Source: Flammeovirgaceae bacterium UBA5008
Lineage (GTDB): Bacteria; Bacteroidota; Bacteroidia; Cytophagales; Cyclobacteriaceae
Assembly (NCBI GenBank): GCA_002398365.1
Contig: DGYK01000063.1
Location: 441,864-505,863 of the forward strand
Reading direction: 5' to 3'
Length of the DNA: 64,000 bases
Within the stretch, counting starts at the first letter, position 1. Every line of letters starts with the position of its first letter. The notes under the pieces were generated by a model that did not search any database, was not told where the DNA came from, and saw only the letters and a list, made by a program, of their open reading frames with translations. Shown here one piece after another: positions 43,913 to 51,998 of the stretch. The position numbers and the translations under genes are program-made.

Positions 43913-45127
43913 ATGCTTTCGGATCAGTTAAAATCTCTTCTCAAAAAAGAAATACAAGACTTTATTTATTTGAATGAGCAATTAGATGAAAATAAACTGA
44001 TCTTGTCGCAGCGTGAATTGAAGTTAGTTCCAACCACCCTCATTGCACATCAAATTACTGGCAGGCGAAAAGCGAAATACAAATTGCCTACTTGGTACAG
44101 AACACCACAAATTGTTTATCCACCTTCGCTCAATCTGGAGCAATCTTCCTCAGAGACTACCGCTGAATACAAGCGCCAATTTTTGCTTCGCCATGTTTCT
44201 AAAAGAGCAAAAGCAATTGACCTGACCGGTGGTTTCGGGATCGACACCTTCTTTTTCTCTAAGATCTTTGATCAGGTGGATTATGTAGATCGAAACAAAG
44301 AATTACTCTCCATTGCGCAGCACAATCATCTTCAGCTTGACGCGACTAACATCTTTTATCACGCCCATGATGCAGAAGAAATGATTTCCCAATCAACTCA
44401 GTGGGATTTTGTTTACATCGATCCTTCCCGCAGAGATGAACAGGCCAAAAAGTTAGTTCGACTGGCCGACACACAACCCAATGTGGTGGAGTTACAAACA
44501 GCGCTTTTAGAAAAAACAGATCATATCCTGATCAAAACGTCTCCACTGTTAGATATTCAAGCCGCTTTGCGCGAACTGAAATTCGTGAAAACAGTAACCG
44601 TACTTTCGGTTGATAATGAATGCAAGGAGCTTTTATTTTTTATCAGCAAAAACAGTGGCCCACCACCGACTATTGAAGCGGTTAATATTGTATCTGCATC
44701 GCAGCATCAGCTGTTTGAATTTAAATTGGAAGAGGAGGCAAACGCAATTGTGTCTTTTTCAGATCCGCTTACCTTTATCTACGAGCCCAATGCCTCCATA
44801 CTAAAAGCGGGTGCATTTAAATCAATAGCACAAAAGTTTTCTTTAACGAAGCTCAGCAAGAGTACACATCTCTATACATCATCTCATTTATTCGAAAACT
44901 TTCCGGGCAGATTATTTAAAGTAATTAAACTTCAGCCGGACGAGAGCGATTTCGCAGCTATTCCTCACCGGCAAATCAATGTGACTACCCGCAACTATCC
45001 GCTGTCACCCGAAGAAATCAAGAAGAAATACAAATTGAAAGATGGAGGCGACCAGTTTTTAATTGGATGCAGCGGTGTCAATAAAAAGTTTTTGGTATTG
45101 GCAGAGGTTATAAAGCCACACCCATAA
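43913..45127 (+). CDS. SAM-dependent methyltransferase with C-terminal THUMP-like domain
   Basis: A 404-residue protein starting at ATG 43913. The central part has the class I SAM-binding pattern: AIDLTGGFGIDTFF at about 101-114 (motif I), VDYVDRN at about 121 and the DFVYIDPSRRD motif at about 168-178, which resembles the NPPY-like motif IV of RNA methyltransferases. A C-terminal THUMP-like domain (about 330-404) is also apparent. It is probably an RNA-modifying enzyme; the target is unknown. It sits directly after radA and overlaps the convergent small membrane gene. Confidence 0.85.
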   Translation: MLSDQLKSLLKKEIQDFIYLNEQLDENKLILSQRELKLVPTTLIAHQITGRRKAKYKLPTWYRTPQIVYPPSLNLEQSSSETTAEYKRQFLLRHVSKRAKAIDLTGGFGIDTFFFSKIFDQVDYVDRNKELLSIAQHNHLQLDATNIFYHAHDAEEMISQSTQWDFVYIDPSRRDEQAKKLVRLADTQPNVVELQTALLEKTDHILIKTSPLLDIQAALRELKFVKTVTVLSVDNECKELLFFISKNSGPPPTIEAVNIVSASQHQLFEFKLEEEANAIVSFSDPLTFIYEPNASILKAGAFKSIAQKFSLTKLSKSTHLYTSSHLFENFPGRLFKVIKLQPDESDFAAIPHRQINVTTRNYPLSPEEIKKKYKLKDGGDQFLIGCSGVNKKFLVLAEVIKPHP

Positions 45128-45299
45128 TCCAGTAAGCCAGCAAAAAGAAAAGTGAAATTGATCCGTACACCAAAATAATTTTCTTTCGGTTTTGTACGTC
45201 TTCCCACCACAGCATTACCCAAGGCTTAAACAAACCGATCACTAAAAACAGTGCGGAAGAGATGGACAGTAACAAAAACATCAACCGAAGGTTCTCCAT
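45108..45299 (-). CDS. Small two-helix membrane protein
   Basis: A 63-residue protein with two hydrophobic helices (about 5-27 and 42-61) joined by a short cytoplasmic WWEDVQNRKKII loop. No named family is recognised, though its amphipathic layout, basic loop and clear ATG look like a real small protein. Its end overlaps the methyltransferase stop by 20 bp in convergent orientation. The function is unknown. Confidence 0.6.
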   Translation of the reverse strand: MENLRLMFLLLSISSALFLVIGLFKPWVMLWWEDVQNRKKIILVYGSISLFFLLAYWIMGVAL

Positions 45300-45343
45300 A
45301 CCGCAAAGTTAATCCGAATTTTACGATTCGTTTTTCCTGTTAG

Positions 45344-45363
45344 CCACGGGCTTCAGCCTGTGG
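45344..45363. repeat. REP-like hairpin
   Basis: CCACGGGCTTCAGCCTGTGG forms an 8-bp stem (one G-U pair on the plus strand) with a TTCA loop. It closely resembles the palindromes mobilised by REP-associated tyrosine transposases. It sits alone in the 154-bp gap upstream of mfd; no transposase is nearby. Confidence 0.55.
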
Positions 45364-45429
45364 TAAAGAAAAGATTTTCTGAGATGACCAAAATTAGAAA
45401 TGAACATGTGATGATCTTATTTATCGTGG

Positions 45430-45437
45430 TATATTTG
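45430..45437 (+). promoter_or_regulatory. Candidate -7 promoter element of mfd
   Basis: TATATTTG matches TAnnTTTG fully, 16 bp before the TTG start of mfd. A -33 TTTG is not evident. It implies a very short leader of about 10 nt. Confidence 0.45.
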
Positions 45438-45453
45438 CCGCTCATTTTTTCGG

Positions 45454-48400
45454 TTGAAAGCGGCAGATTTCATTTCTCTTTATCGAGCAGACGGTTTTAT
45501 ACAAACCTTGGCTGAAGGGATTCGTACGCTCTCTCCTAAAAGCCCAACCTCGAAAGACGAAGCCTCTACCATTCAGGTAAAAGGATTGCACGGTAGTGCA
45601 GATGCTGTCGTGCTGGCGGCTGTTTATAAAAGTGTGCGTGCCAATCATGTGGTGATTTTGCACGATAAAGAAGAAGCTTCCTTTTTTATCAACGACCTGC
45701 AAAACCTGTTGGAGGAAAAGGAAATTTTTCTTTTCCCGATGTCGTATAAAAGGCCCTACGAATACGATGAGATAGAAAATGCCAACGTGCTGATGCGCGC
45801 GGAGGTACTCAATCAGTTGAGCAGCCACCCGGAAGGCAACATCATCATCACGTATCCCGAAGCGCTCTCTGAAAAAGTAATCAACAAGAAATCGCTCTCC
45901 TCCAACACGTTTATTGTTCAAAAGGGCGAGCAACTGGACCGTGAGTTTCTGGAAGAATTTTTACACACCTACGATTTTGAAAAAACTGATTTTGTTTTTG
46001 AAGCCGGTCAGTTCGCTATTCGTGGAGGTATCATTGACGTGTTTTCGTTTGCCAATGAATTACCCTTTCGTATTGAATTATTCGGCAATGAGGTAGACAG
46101 CATTCGCAGCTTTGATCCGGGCTCGCAGCTTTCGGTAGATGTGCTGGAGCGCGTGAGCCTCATGCCCAACGTACAAACTCGGTTGGTACAAGAAGAGCGT
46201 CAATCGATCTTTGAATTTATTTCTGCAACCTCACGTGTTTGGATAAAAGATGCACGCCTTACGGCAGATATCGTTGGCAAATGTTTTGACAAAGCAAGTC
46301 AGAGTTTTGATCGTGTGCTCGCAGAAGGTGGAAATGTAAAGGTGGTGATGGAACCTCACCATCTCTTCGATCCGCAAACTGATTTTGAAGAACGGCTGGC
46401 AAAATTTTCAAAGATTGAATTCGGATCGCGCTTTCATTATGCACCTTCAAAGACAGTAGAATTTAAAACCTCCGTGCAGCCGGCCTTCAACAAAAATTTT
46501 GAACTGCTGGCGGCTAATTTACTTGAATTCCAACAACAAGGTTTTGGCAACTTTATCGCAGCGGAACAACCCAAACAAGCCGAGCGCTTGCACGGAGTGT
46601 TTGAAGAGATTCATCCTGAACTGAAATTTCAAACACTTTCATTTTCCCTTCGTCAGGGATTTGTGGATCACAACCTGAAAGTAGTTTGCTATACCGATCA
46701 TCAGATTTTTGAGCGCTACCATCGCTACAAAAGCAAAGAGAAATTTTCTAAATCAAAAGCACTTACTTTCCGCGATTTGCAGACCATGCAACCGGGCGAT
46801 TTTGTGACGCACATTGATTATGGTATCGGAAAATTTGCTGGCCTTGAAAAGAAAGAAGTAAACGGGCGTGAGCAAGAAGCCATCCGCCTTATTTTCAGAG
46901 ATGATGATATTCTGTATGTCAGCATTCATGCGCTTCATAAAATTTCGAAATACTCCGGCAAAGATGGTGCGCTTCCTTCCATCAGTAAGCTGGGCAGTGG
47001 CGAGTGGGATAGCAAAAAAGCCAAAGTCAAGAAGAAGGTAAAAGACATTGCCAAAGAGTTGATTGACTTGTATGCCAAGCGAAAAGGGGCGCCCGGTTTT
47101 GCTTATGCAGAAGATGGGTTCTTACAGGCAGAGTTAGAGTCTTCTTTTATTTACGAGGACACACCCGATCAAGCGAAAGCCACCGAAGATGTAAAGAAAG
47201 ATATGCAGCAACCGCACCCGATGGATCGATTGGTGTGTGGCGATGTGGGCTTCGGTAAAACAGAAGTGGCCATTCGTGCGGCATTTAAAGCAGCTACTGA
47301 AGGAAAACAAGTGGCAGTGCTCGTGCCCACCACCATTTTGGCGATGCAGCACTATCGCACTTTTTCAGAACGTCTTTCCAATTTCCCGATTAAGATAGAA
47401 TACGTATCGCGATTCAAAACAGAAAAAGAGATCAAGGAAATTATCAATGAAGTGAAGGAAGGGAAAGTGAACATTATCATTGGCACACACCGTGTGGTAA
47501 GCAAAGATGTTGTGTTTAAAGATTTGGGCTTGTTGGTAATTGATGAAGAGCAGAAGTTTGGTGTGAAGGTGAAAGACCGCCTCAAAGAACTGAAGGTAAA
47601 CGTAGATGTACTCACTCTCACCGCTACGCCTATTCCGCGCACATTGCATTTTTCATTGATGGGTGCACGCGATCTGAGCATCATCGCCACACCACCTCCC
47701 AATCGTCAGCCGGTAACGACTGAATTACACACTTTTGATGAAGTGATTATTCGTGATGCGGTAAGCTACGAATTGAAACGAGGAGGGCAGGTATTTTTTG
47801 TGCACAACCGCATCAGCGATATTGATCAAATTGCGAATGTAATTTTTAAACTCGTTCCGGACTCGCGCATTGGCATTGCCCACGGACAAATGGATGGCGA
47901 TAAGCTGGAGAAAGTGATGCTCAAATTTATCGAAGGAGAGTACGATGTGTTGGTGTCTACCAATATTATCGAATCGGGTTTGGACATCCCCAATTCAAAC
48001 ACCATTATTATTAACCACGCCAATTTGTTTGGCTTAAGTGATTTGCATCAGATGCGTGGCCGCGTAGGTCGCTCGAACAAAAAAGCATTTTGTTATTTGC
48101 TCACCCCACCTACTTCCGTGCTCTCCTCCGATTCGCGAAAGCGTTTGGCAGCCTTGGAAGAGTTTTCTGATTTGGGCGATGGCTTTAAGGTGGCCATGCG
48201 CGATTTGGATATTCGTGGAGCCGGTAATTTGCTTGGCGCTGAACAGAGTGGGTTCATCACTGACCTGGGTTTTGACACTTATCATAAGATATTGGATGAC
48301 GCCATTCAGGAACTGAAGGAGACAGAGTTCAAAGATTTGTTTGCCGAAGAGCTCACAGCCAAGGCGAAGTTGATCGTTCAAGACTGTGTGATTGAAACAG

Positions 48401-48825
48401 ATCTCGAAATCTTAATTCCCGACACCTATATTAATAATACCAGCGAGCGACTTCAATTGTATGCCTCATTGGATAATATCAAAAACGAGGAAGCGCTCAT
48501 CAAATTCACCGATTCGCTCCGCGACCGGTTTGGCACCTTGCCACCTTCAGTAGAACAGTTGATCAATTCGGTTCGCTTGCGCTGGATTGGGGAAGAGCTG
48601 GGTTTTGAAAAAATCAGCTTAAAGAATGAAAAAATGCGTGCCTATTTCATCTCCGGAAAGGACGAGTACTTTAAATCAGAGGTTTTTGGCCGGGTTTTGA
48701 GGTTTGTGCAGACACATTCTAAAAAATGCCGCATGAAAGATACCTCGGGCAAGCTGATACTTACCATTGAAGACATCACCTCGGTAGATCAGGCGATTGA
48801 TCTGATGAAACCACTTTTGGCTTAA
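45454..48825 (+). CDS. mfd: Transcription-repair coupling factor Mfd
   Basis: A 1123-residue ATP-dependent translocase that removes stalled RNA polymerase and recruits UvrA. The UvrB-like N-terminal domains cover about 1-350. The RNA-polymerase-interacting domain has HIDYGIGKF at about 452-460. Walker A GDVGFGKTE lies at about 595-603, DEEQ at about 696, the GRVGRS helicase motif near 870, and the TRCF domain at the end. The start is a TTG, preceded by a TATATTTG element. An ATG is lacking, and MKAADFISLY fits the usual start of the family. The stop overlaps the small convergent gene by 4 bp. Confidence 0.95.
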   Translation: MKAADFISLYRADGFIQTLAEGIRTLSPKSPTSKDEASTIQVKGLHGSADAVVLAAVYKSVRANHVVILHDKEEASFFINDLQNLLEEKEIFLFPMSYKRPYEYDEIENANVLMRAEVLNQLSSHPEGNIIITYPEALSEKVINKKSLSSNTFIVQKGEQLDREFLEEFLHTYDFEKTDFVFEAGQFAIRGGIIDVFSFANELPFRIELFGNEVDSIRSFDPGSQLSVDVLERVSLMPNVQTRLVQEERQSIFEFISATSRVWIKDARLTADIVGKCFDKASQSFDRVLAEGGNVKVVMEPHHLFDPQTDFEERLAKFSKIEFGSRFHYAPSKTVEFKTSVQPAFNKNFELLAANLLEFQQQGFGNFIAAEQPKQAERLHGVFEEIHPELKFQTLSFSLRQGFVDHNLKVVCYTDHQIFERYHRYKSKEKFSKSKALTFRDLQTMQPGDFVTHIDYGIGKFAGLEKKEVNGREQEAIRLIFRDDDILYVSIHALHKISKYSGKDGALPSISKLGSGEWDSKKAKVKKKVKDIAKELIDLYAKRKGAPGFAYAEDGFLQAELESSFIYEDTPDQAKATEDVKKDMQQPHPMDRLVCGDVGFGKTEVAIRAAFKAATEGKQVAVLVPTTILAMQHYRTFSERLSNFPIKIEYVSRFKTEKEIKEIINEVKEGKVNIIIGTHRVVSKDVVFKDLGLLVIDEEQKFGVKVKDRLKELKVNVDVLTLTATPIPRTLHFSLMGARDLSIIATPPPNRQPVTTELHTFDEVIIRDAVSYELKRGGQVFFVHNRISDIDQIANVIFKLVPDSRIGIAHGQMDGDKLEKVMLKFIEGEYDVLVSTNIIESGLDIPNSNTIIINHANLFGLSDLHQMRGRVGRSNKKAFCYLLTPPTSVLSSDSRKRLAALEEFSDLGDGFKVAMRDLDIRGAGNLLGAEQSGFITDLGFDTYHKILDDAIQELKETEFKDLFAEELTAKAKLIVQDCVIETDLEILIPDTYINNTSERLQLYASLDNIKNEEALIKFTDSLRDRFGTLPPSVEQLINSVRLRWIGEELGFEKISLKNEKMRAYFISGKDEYFKSEVFGRVLRFVQTHSKKCRMKDTSGKLILTIEDITSVDQAIDLMKPLLA

Positions 48826-49073
48826 TAACCGATATCCGCCAGAGATATGGAATCCGCATACACATGTAGCCCATGTACCTCATCGAAGGCGTTGATCATC
48901 AAAACCTTCTTGTATTTTGAAGAATAGTAAACTTCTACAAAGAAATTTTCAGACTGATAAAGATAAACGGTAGCATCCCCCAACTTTCGGGACATTAAAT
49001 ATTGAGTGGAATTAATGACCAAATCGCACTTTTTTTCAAAACTGGAGGTCATAAAGTCTTCGAGCGTAATCAT
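48822..49073 (-). CDS. Small conserved-looking hypothetical protein
   Basis: An 83-residue cytosolic protein, no signal or membrane segment. It has an N-terminal helix (ITLEDFMTSSFEKKCDLVIN) and a series of beta strands (ATVYLYQ, FFVEVYYS, KVLMINAF, LHVYADS). I cannot assign a family. Its convergent 4-bp overlap with mfd and reasonable ATG support it as real. The function is unknown. Confidence 0.6.
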   Translation of the reverse strand: MITLEDFMTSSFEKKCDLVINSTQYLMSRKLGDATVYLYQSENFFVEVYYSSKYKKVLMINAFDEVHGLHVYADSISLADIGY

Positions 49074-49276
49074 ACTTTTAGAAATACGCTAATAGAGTGC
49101 TTAAAGTGTGCCAACCCGTAAATAAGCTTGGAAAGGCATAAACACAATCGATTATTTGCTCGATAAGGGAAAATTATTCCCAAAATGGTAAAGCAATAAC
49201 AGCCAACTTACTGCCGTTAAGTCTTCGTATCCAAAAGTCGTAGTTCTATTAAGGATTTATCAAAAAAACGCTACGC

Positions 49277-49309
49277 TTTGGAAAACATGTATTTATCTCT
49301 TTATATTAG
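49277..49309 (+). promoter_or_regulatory. Candidate gldJ promoter
   Basis: TTTG at 49277-49280, 21 bp, then TATATTAG at 49302-49309 (one mismatch to TAnnTTTG). Transcription would start near 49316, about 23 nt before the ATG at 49339. It is the best two-box match I found in the window. The remaining 200 bp of this intergenic region (49074-49276) show nothing else convincing. Confidence 0.5.
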
Positions 49310-49338
49310 CGGTTACTTTGATCTATAACCAAAAGCAA

Positions 49339-50643
49339 ATGAAGTATTCCAAGTCATTTTTATTCTTAGTTGCGCTGTCATTTTTAGTTTCCTCATGCTT
49401 TTTAAGGAAGGGAGGTAAGCCTACAGCCCAGAACCCGGGTCAGGTAAGTACCACCACCGGTTTGCAATACACCCGCGATAAGGCAGAGGGTTTCGAGGTA
49501 CAACCTTATAACGAACAACCCGATGCCCCCAACATGGTGTTTATCGAAGGCGGCCGTGCTGTTTTGGGATCTTTCGAAGAAGATGTGATGTCTTACCGCG
49601 ATAACGTGGAAAGAACCGTGTCAGTAGCTTCATTCTATATGGATGAAACTGAGATCGCTAACATTCACTGGTTGGAGTACCTATATTATTTGACTACTGA
49701 TTCTACAAAAGTTGATGGAGGTAAAGCATATACAGCAGCTTTGCCTGACACTACTGTTTGGAGATCAAAGTTGGCTTTCAACGATCCATATGTTGATTAT
49801 TATTTAAGATATGCCGGTTTCCGTTACTTCCCGGTTGTAGGTGTTAAGTGGAAACAAGCTAATGCATACGCACAATGGCGTACCGCTCGGGTAAATGCTG
49901 ACCTTGCTGAAAAGGCGGGTGAAGCAGTTCCTGAACAATTAACCGGTGCTGGTCGTGTGCCTATCGAATCAGGTTATAGCATTCCAGCTTATCGTTTACC
50001 TACAGAAGCAGAGTGGGAATACGCTGCTCAGGCTTTGATCGGAACCCAGTGGTTGGAAGAAATGCAAACTCACCAACGCCTTTATCCTTGGGACGGTCAC
50101 GCATTGCGTAATCCTTACGGAAAGCAAATGGGTTATTTCTTAGCGAACTTCAAGAGAGGTAGAGGTGACTATGGAGGTATTGCAGGAAGATTGAATGATG
50201 GTGCTTTGATCACATCTTATATATATGAGTATCCTCCAAATGACTACGGCTTGTATAACATGGCTGGTAACGTGAGCGAGTGGGTGATGGATGTGTATCG
50301 TCCGCTTTCACATCAGGATTTCGATGATTTGAACCCGATTCGAAGAGATGACTTTATCGATAGCCATGGCGATTATAGAAACCGCTATACTAAAACGCCT
50401 AAGGATTCTACTATTACATTGCCTGATGGAACCTCAAAAACCATCAAGACATTTGAATACACTAAAAATCCTTCCGGCTTTATCTCATTGGTTTCAGATA
50501 AAGTACGTGTTTACAAAGGTGGATCTTGGAAAGATGTTGCATACTGGATGTCTCCTGGAACAAGACGTTTCATGGATGAAGATTCTGCTACAGCGACCAT
50601 CGGTTTCCGTTGCGCGATGATCCGTGCCGGATCTAATTACTAA
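49339..50643 (+). CDS. gldJ: Gliding-motility/T9SS-associated lipoprotein GldJ
   Basis: A 434-residue lipoprotein with a lipobox-like LVSSC (Cys20), then a formylglycine-generating-enzyme (SUMF1) fold. Landmarks shared with Flavobacterium GldJ are MVFIEGG, SFYMDETEIAN, YPVVGV (here FPVVGVKW), YRLPTEAEWEYAA, GDYGGIAGRLNDGA, PPNDYGLYNMAGNVSEWVMDVYRP and VRVYKGGSWKD. GldJ supports gliding and stabilises the type IX secretion motor in the outer membrane. The fold is used structurally rather than as an enzyme. It is shorter than the Flavobacterium form, which has inserts. The other gld genes are not in this window. ATG 49339 is chosen over TTG 49318. Confidence 0.85.
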   Translation: MKYSKSFLFLVALSFLVSSCFLRKGGKPTAQNPGQVSTTTGLQYTRDKAEGFEVQPYNEQPDAPNMVFIEGGRAVLGSFEEDVMSYRDNVERTVSVASFYMDETEIANIHWLEYLYYLTTDSTKVDGGKAYTAALPDTTVWRSKLAFNDPYVDYYLRYAGFRYFPVVGVKWKQANAYAQWRTARVNADLAEKAGEAVPEQLTGAGRVPIESGYSIPAYRLPTEAEWEYAAQALIGTQWLEEMQTHQRLYPWDGHALRNPYGKQMGYFLANFKRGRGDYGGIAGRLNDGALITSYIYEYPPNDYGLYNMAGNVSEWVMDVYRPLSHQDFDDLNPIRRDDFIDSHGDYRNRYTKTPKDSTITLPDGTSKTIKTFEYTKNPSGFISLVSDKVRVYKGGSWKDVAYWMSPGTRRFMDEDSATATIGFRCAMIRAGSNY

Positions 50644-50666
50644 GATTCATTGGTTTACCGATATTG

Positions 50667-50692
50667 AAAAGCCCTCGGAAGAGGGCTTTTTT
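50667..50692. terminator. Bidirectional terminator between gldJ and comF
   Basis: AAAAGCCCTC (50667-50676) pairs perfectly with GAGGGCTTTT (50681-50690) around a GGAA loop, followed by TT. The flanking A run gives a U tail on the minus strand as well. It ends gldJ and probably comF, whose stop is at 50691. Confidence 0.9.
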
Positions 50693-51401
50693 ATTGGGCT
50701 TCTGCGATACAAGCCACACTCAATTGTGAACACCCACTCTTCAACAGGTGGTTTCCGCAGGCTTCAATCGTAGCTCCGGTGGTAATCACATCGTCTACCA
50801 GTAGAATACGCTTCCCGATAATTTTGTCAGCATGGTGCAGAGTAAAAACACTCTCCACATTTTCCCAGCGTTCCAGTTTTGTCTTTTTAGTCTGCGTAGC
50901 TGTGGAAACCGATCGTAGAGAGATATCATCATCAAATGGAATATTCAATTCTACGCTGAGGCCTTCGGCAAATTTGGCACTTTGGTTGTAGCCGCGTTTT
51001 CTTCTGCGTGAAGGGTGTAAGGGCACCGGAATAATCAGATCAAAGGCATTATCGTAGCCCGCTTTCTTCAGATCGTAGGCGTAAGCTTTTCCCAATCGAA
51101 GTCCCACTTCCGGATGATTGTTGTATTTCAGTTGATGGAGTAAGTGCTGCACCAAACCGGTTTTGCGAAATTTCAGGTAAGCCCAGGCATGAAGTATGGG
51201 AAGCCGCACCGCCAGTCTGTTTTTGATCGGATTCTCATCCCACACATGGTAGTGTGTTTTCGGTAATTCAGCGAGACAGTGTGTGCAAAGTATGTCTTCC
51301 CCACTTACTAAACCCTCGTTACAGCCCAAACAAAAATTGGGATAGAACAACGAGACAAAATCTCTTCCTATTTGACATAGCAAATGATTTTTGAATGGCA
51401 T
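50691..51401 (-). CDS. ComF-family phosphoribosyltransferase-like protein
   Basis: A 236-residue protein with an N-terminal zinc-binding cluster CLGC...CTHC (about residues 22-38) and a C-terminal type I PRTase-like domain whose PRPP loop reads LVDDVITTGAT at about 195-205. The IPVPLHPSRRRKRGYNQS segment at about 127-144 is the ComF hallmark. ComF proteins take part in DNA uptake and transformation; the PRTase activity is not proven. It lies 13 bp downstream of the 184-residue membrane protein on the same strand and shares a terminator with gldJ. Confidence 0.9.
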   Translation of the reverse strand: MPFKNHLLCQIGRDFVSLFYPNFCLGCNEGLVSGEDILCTHCLAELPKTHYHVWDENPIKNRLAVRLPILHAWAYLKFRKTGLVQHLLHQLKYNNHPEVGLRLGKAYAYDLKKAGYDNAFDLIIPVPLHPSRRRKRGYNQSAKFAEGLSVELNIPFDDDISLRSVSTATQTKKTKLERWENVESVFTLHHADKIIGKRILLVDDVITTGATIEACGNHLLKSGCSQLSVACIAEAQ

Positions 51402-51414
51402 TGTTACCTTAAAA

Positions 51415-51969
51415 TTAGTCGCACGGAATTAAATCTTCTTCTCGGCCATAGAGCCAGCATTCTTTATAAATGGAACAATAGCATATTTCATAACTGAATT
51501 TCGGATAGAAGTCTTTCAACGCCTTCTGTAACTTATTATACTCCGCCTGATCGTTTACATAAACATGAAATACTTCTACTTTCTCTCCCGGAGCCAATAC
51601 CATTTTCTCCAATGAAGAATAATATAGACTGATGCTATCGGGGTTTACGAATTTGGAGAGTAAATGATAAGGCGTCTCTACCGGTTCGTTGTTCCAACTC
51701 ATCTTAGCTGATTGAATGATAGCCGGCCCCACTCCTTTGTTGACCACACGAAGAATAAATCCATCGGTGCTTGTTTGCACATATTGACGCTCGATGTGCG
51801 GCCAAACAGCAGCATGTTGCTGCCCTTGCATAATCTTAGCTTGATAAATATACACAAACAAAGTGGCCACACTCACAAATACAGCAGACAAGGCAATAAT
51901 CATTTCAGGTTTTAAACTGAATGATTTCTTAGGTTGAGGAATTAGATTTTCTTCTGTTTCGTTTTCCAT
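51415..51969 (-). CDS. Single-pass membrane protein of unknown function
   Basis: A 184-residue protein with a charged cytosolic N-terminus (about 1-22), one transmembrane helix (about 24-44), and a beta-rich outer domain (about 55-184) with four closely spaced cysteines near the end (ICYCSIYKECWLY and a final IPCD). Disulfides are plausible in the periplasm. I cannot assign a family. It precedes comF by 13 bp and may share a transcript with it. Confidence 0.75.
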   Translation of the reverse strand: MENETEENLIPQPKKSFSLKPEMIIALSAVFVSVATLFVYIYQAKIMQGQQHAAVWPHIERQYVQTSTDGFILRVVNKGVGPAIIQSAKMSWNNEPVETPYHLLSKFVNPDSISLYYSSLEKMVLAPGEKVEVFHVYVNDQAEYNKLQKALKDFYPKFSYEICYCSIYKECWLYGREEDLIPCD

Positions 51970-51998
51970 AGCCGCTTAAAATAGAAAAAGATGATCAA

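Noticed and set aside
49168..49182. Short dyad GGGAA-N5-TTCCC upstream of gldJ
   Set aside because: Only 5-bp arms, far (over 100 bp) from the likely promoter; not distinguishable from chance.
49339..50643. Formylglycine-generating (sulfatase-modifying) enzyme
   Set aside because: The fold is shared, but the whole-length pattern and lipobox match GldJ, and no sulfatase gene is nearby.
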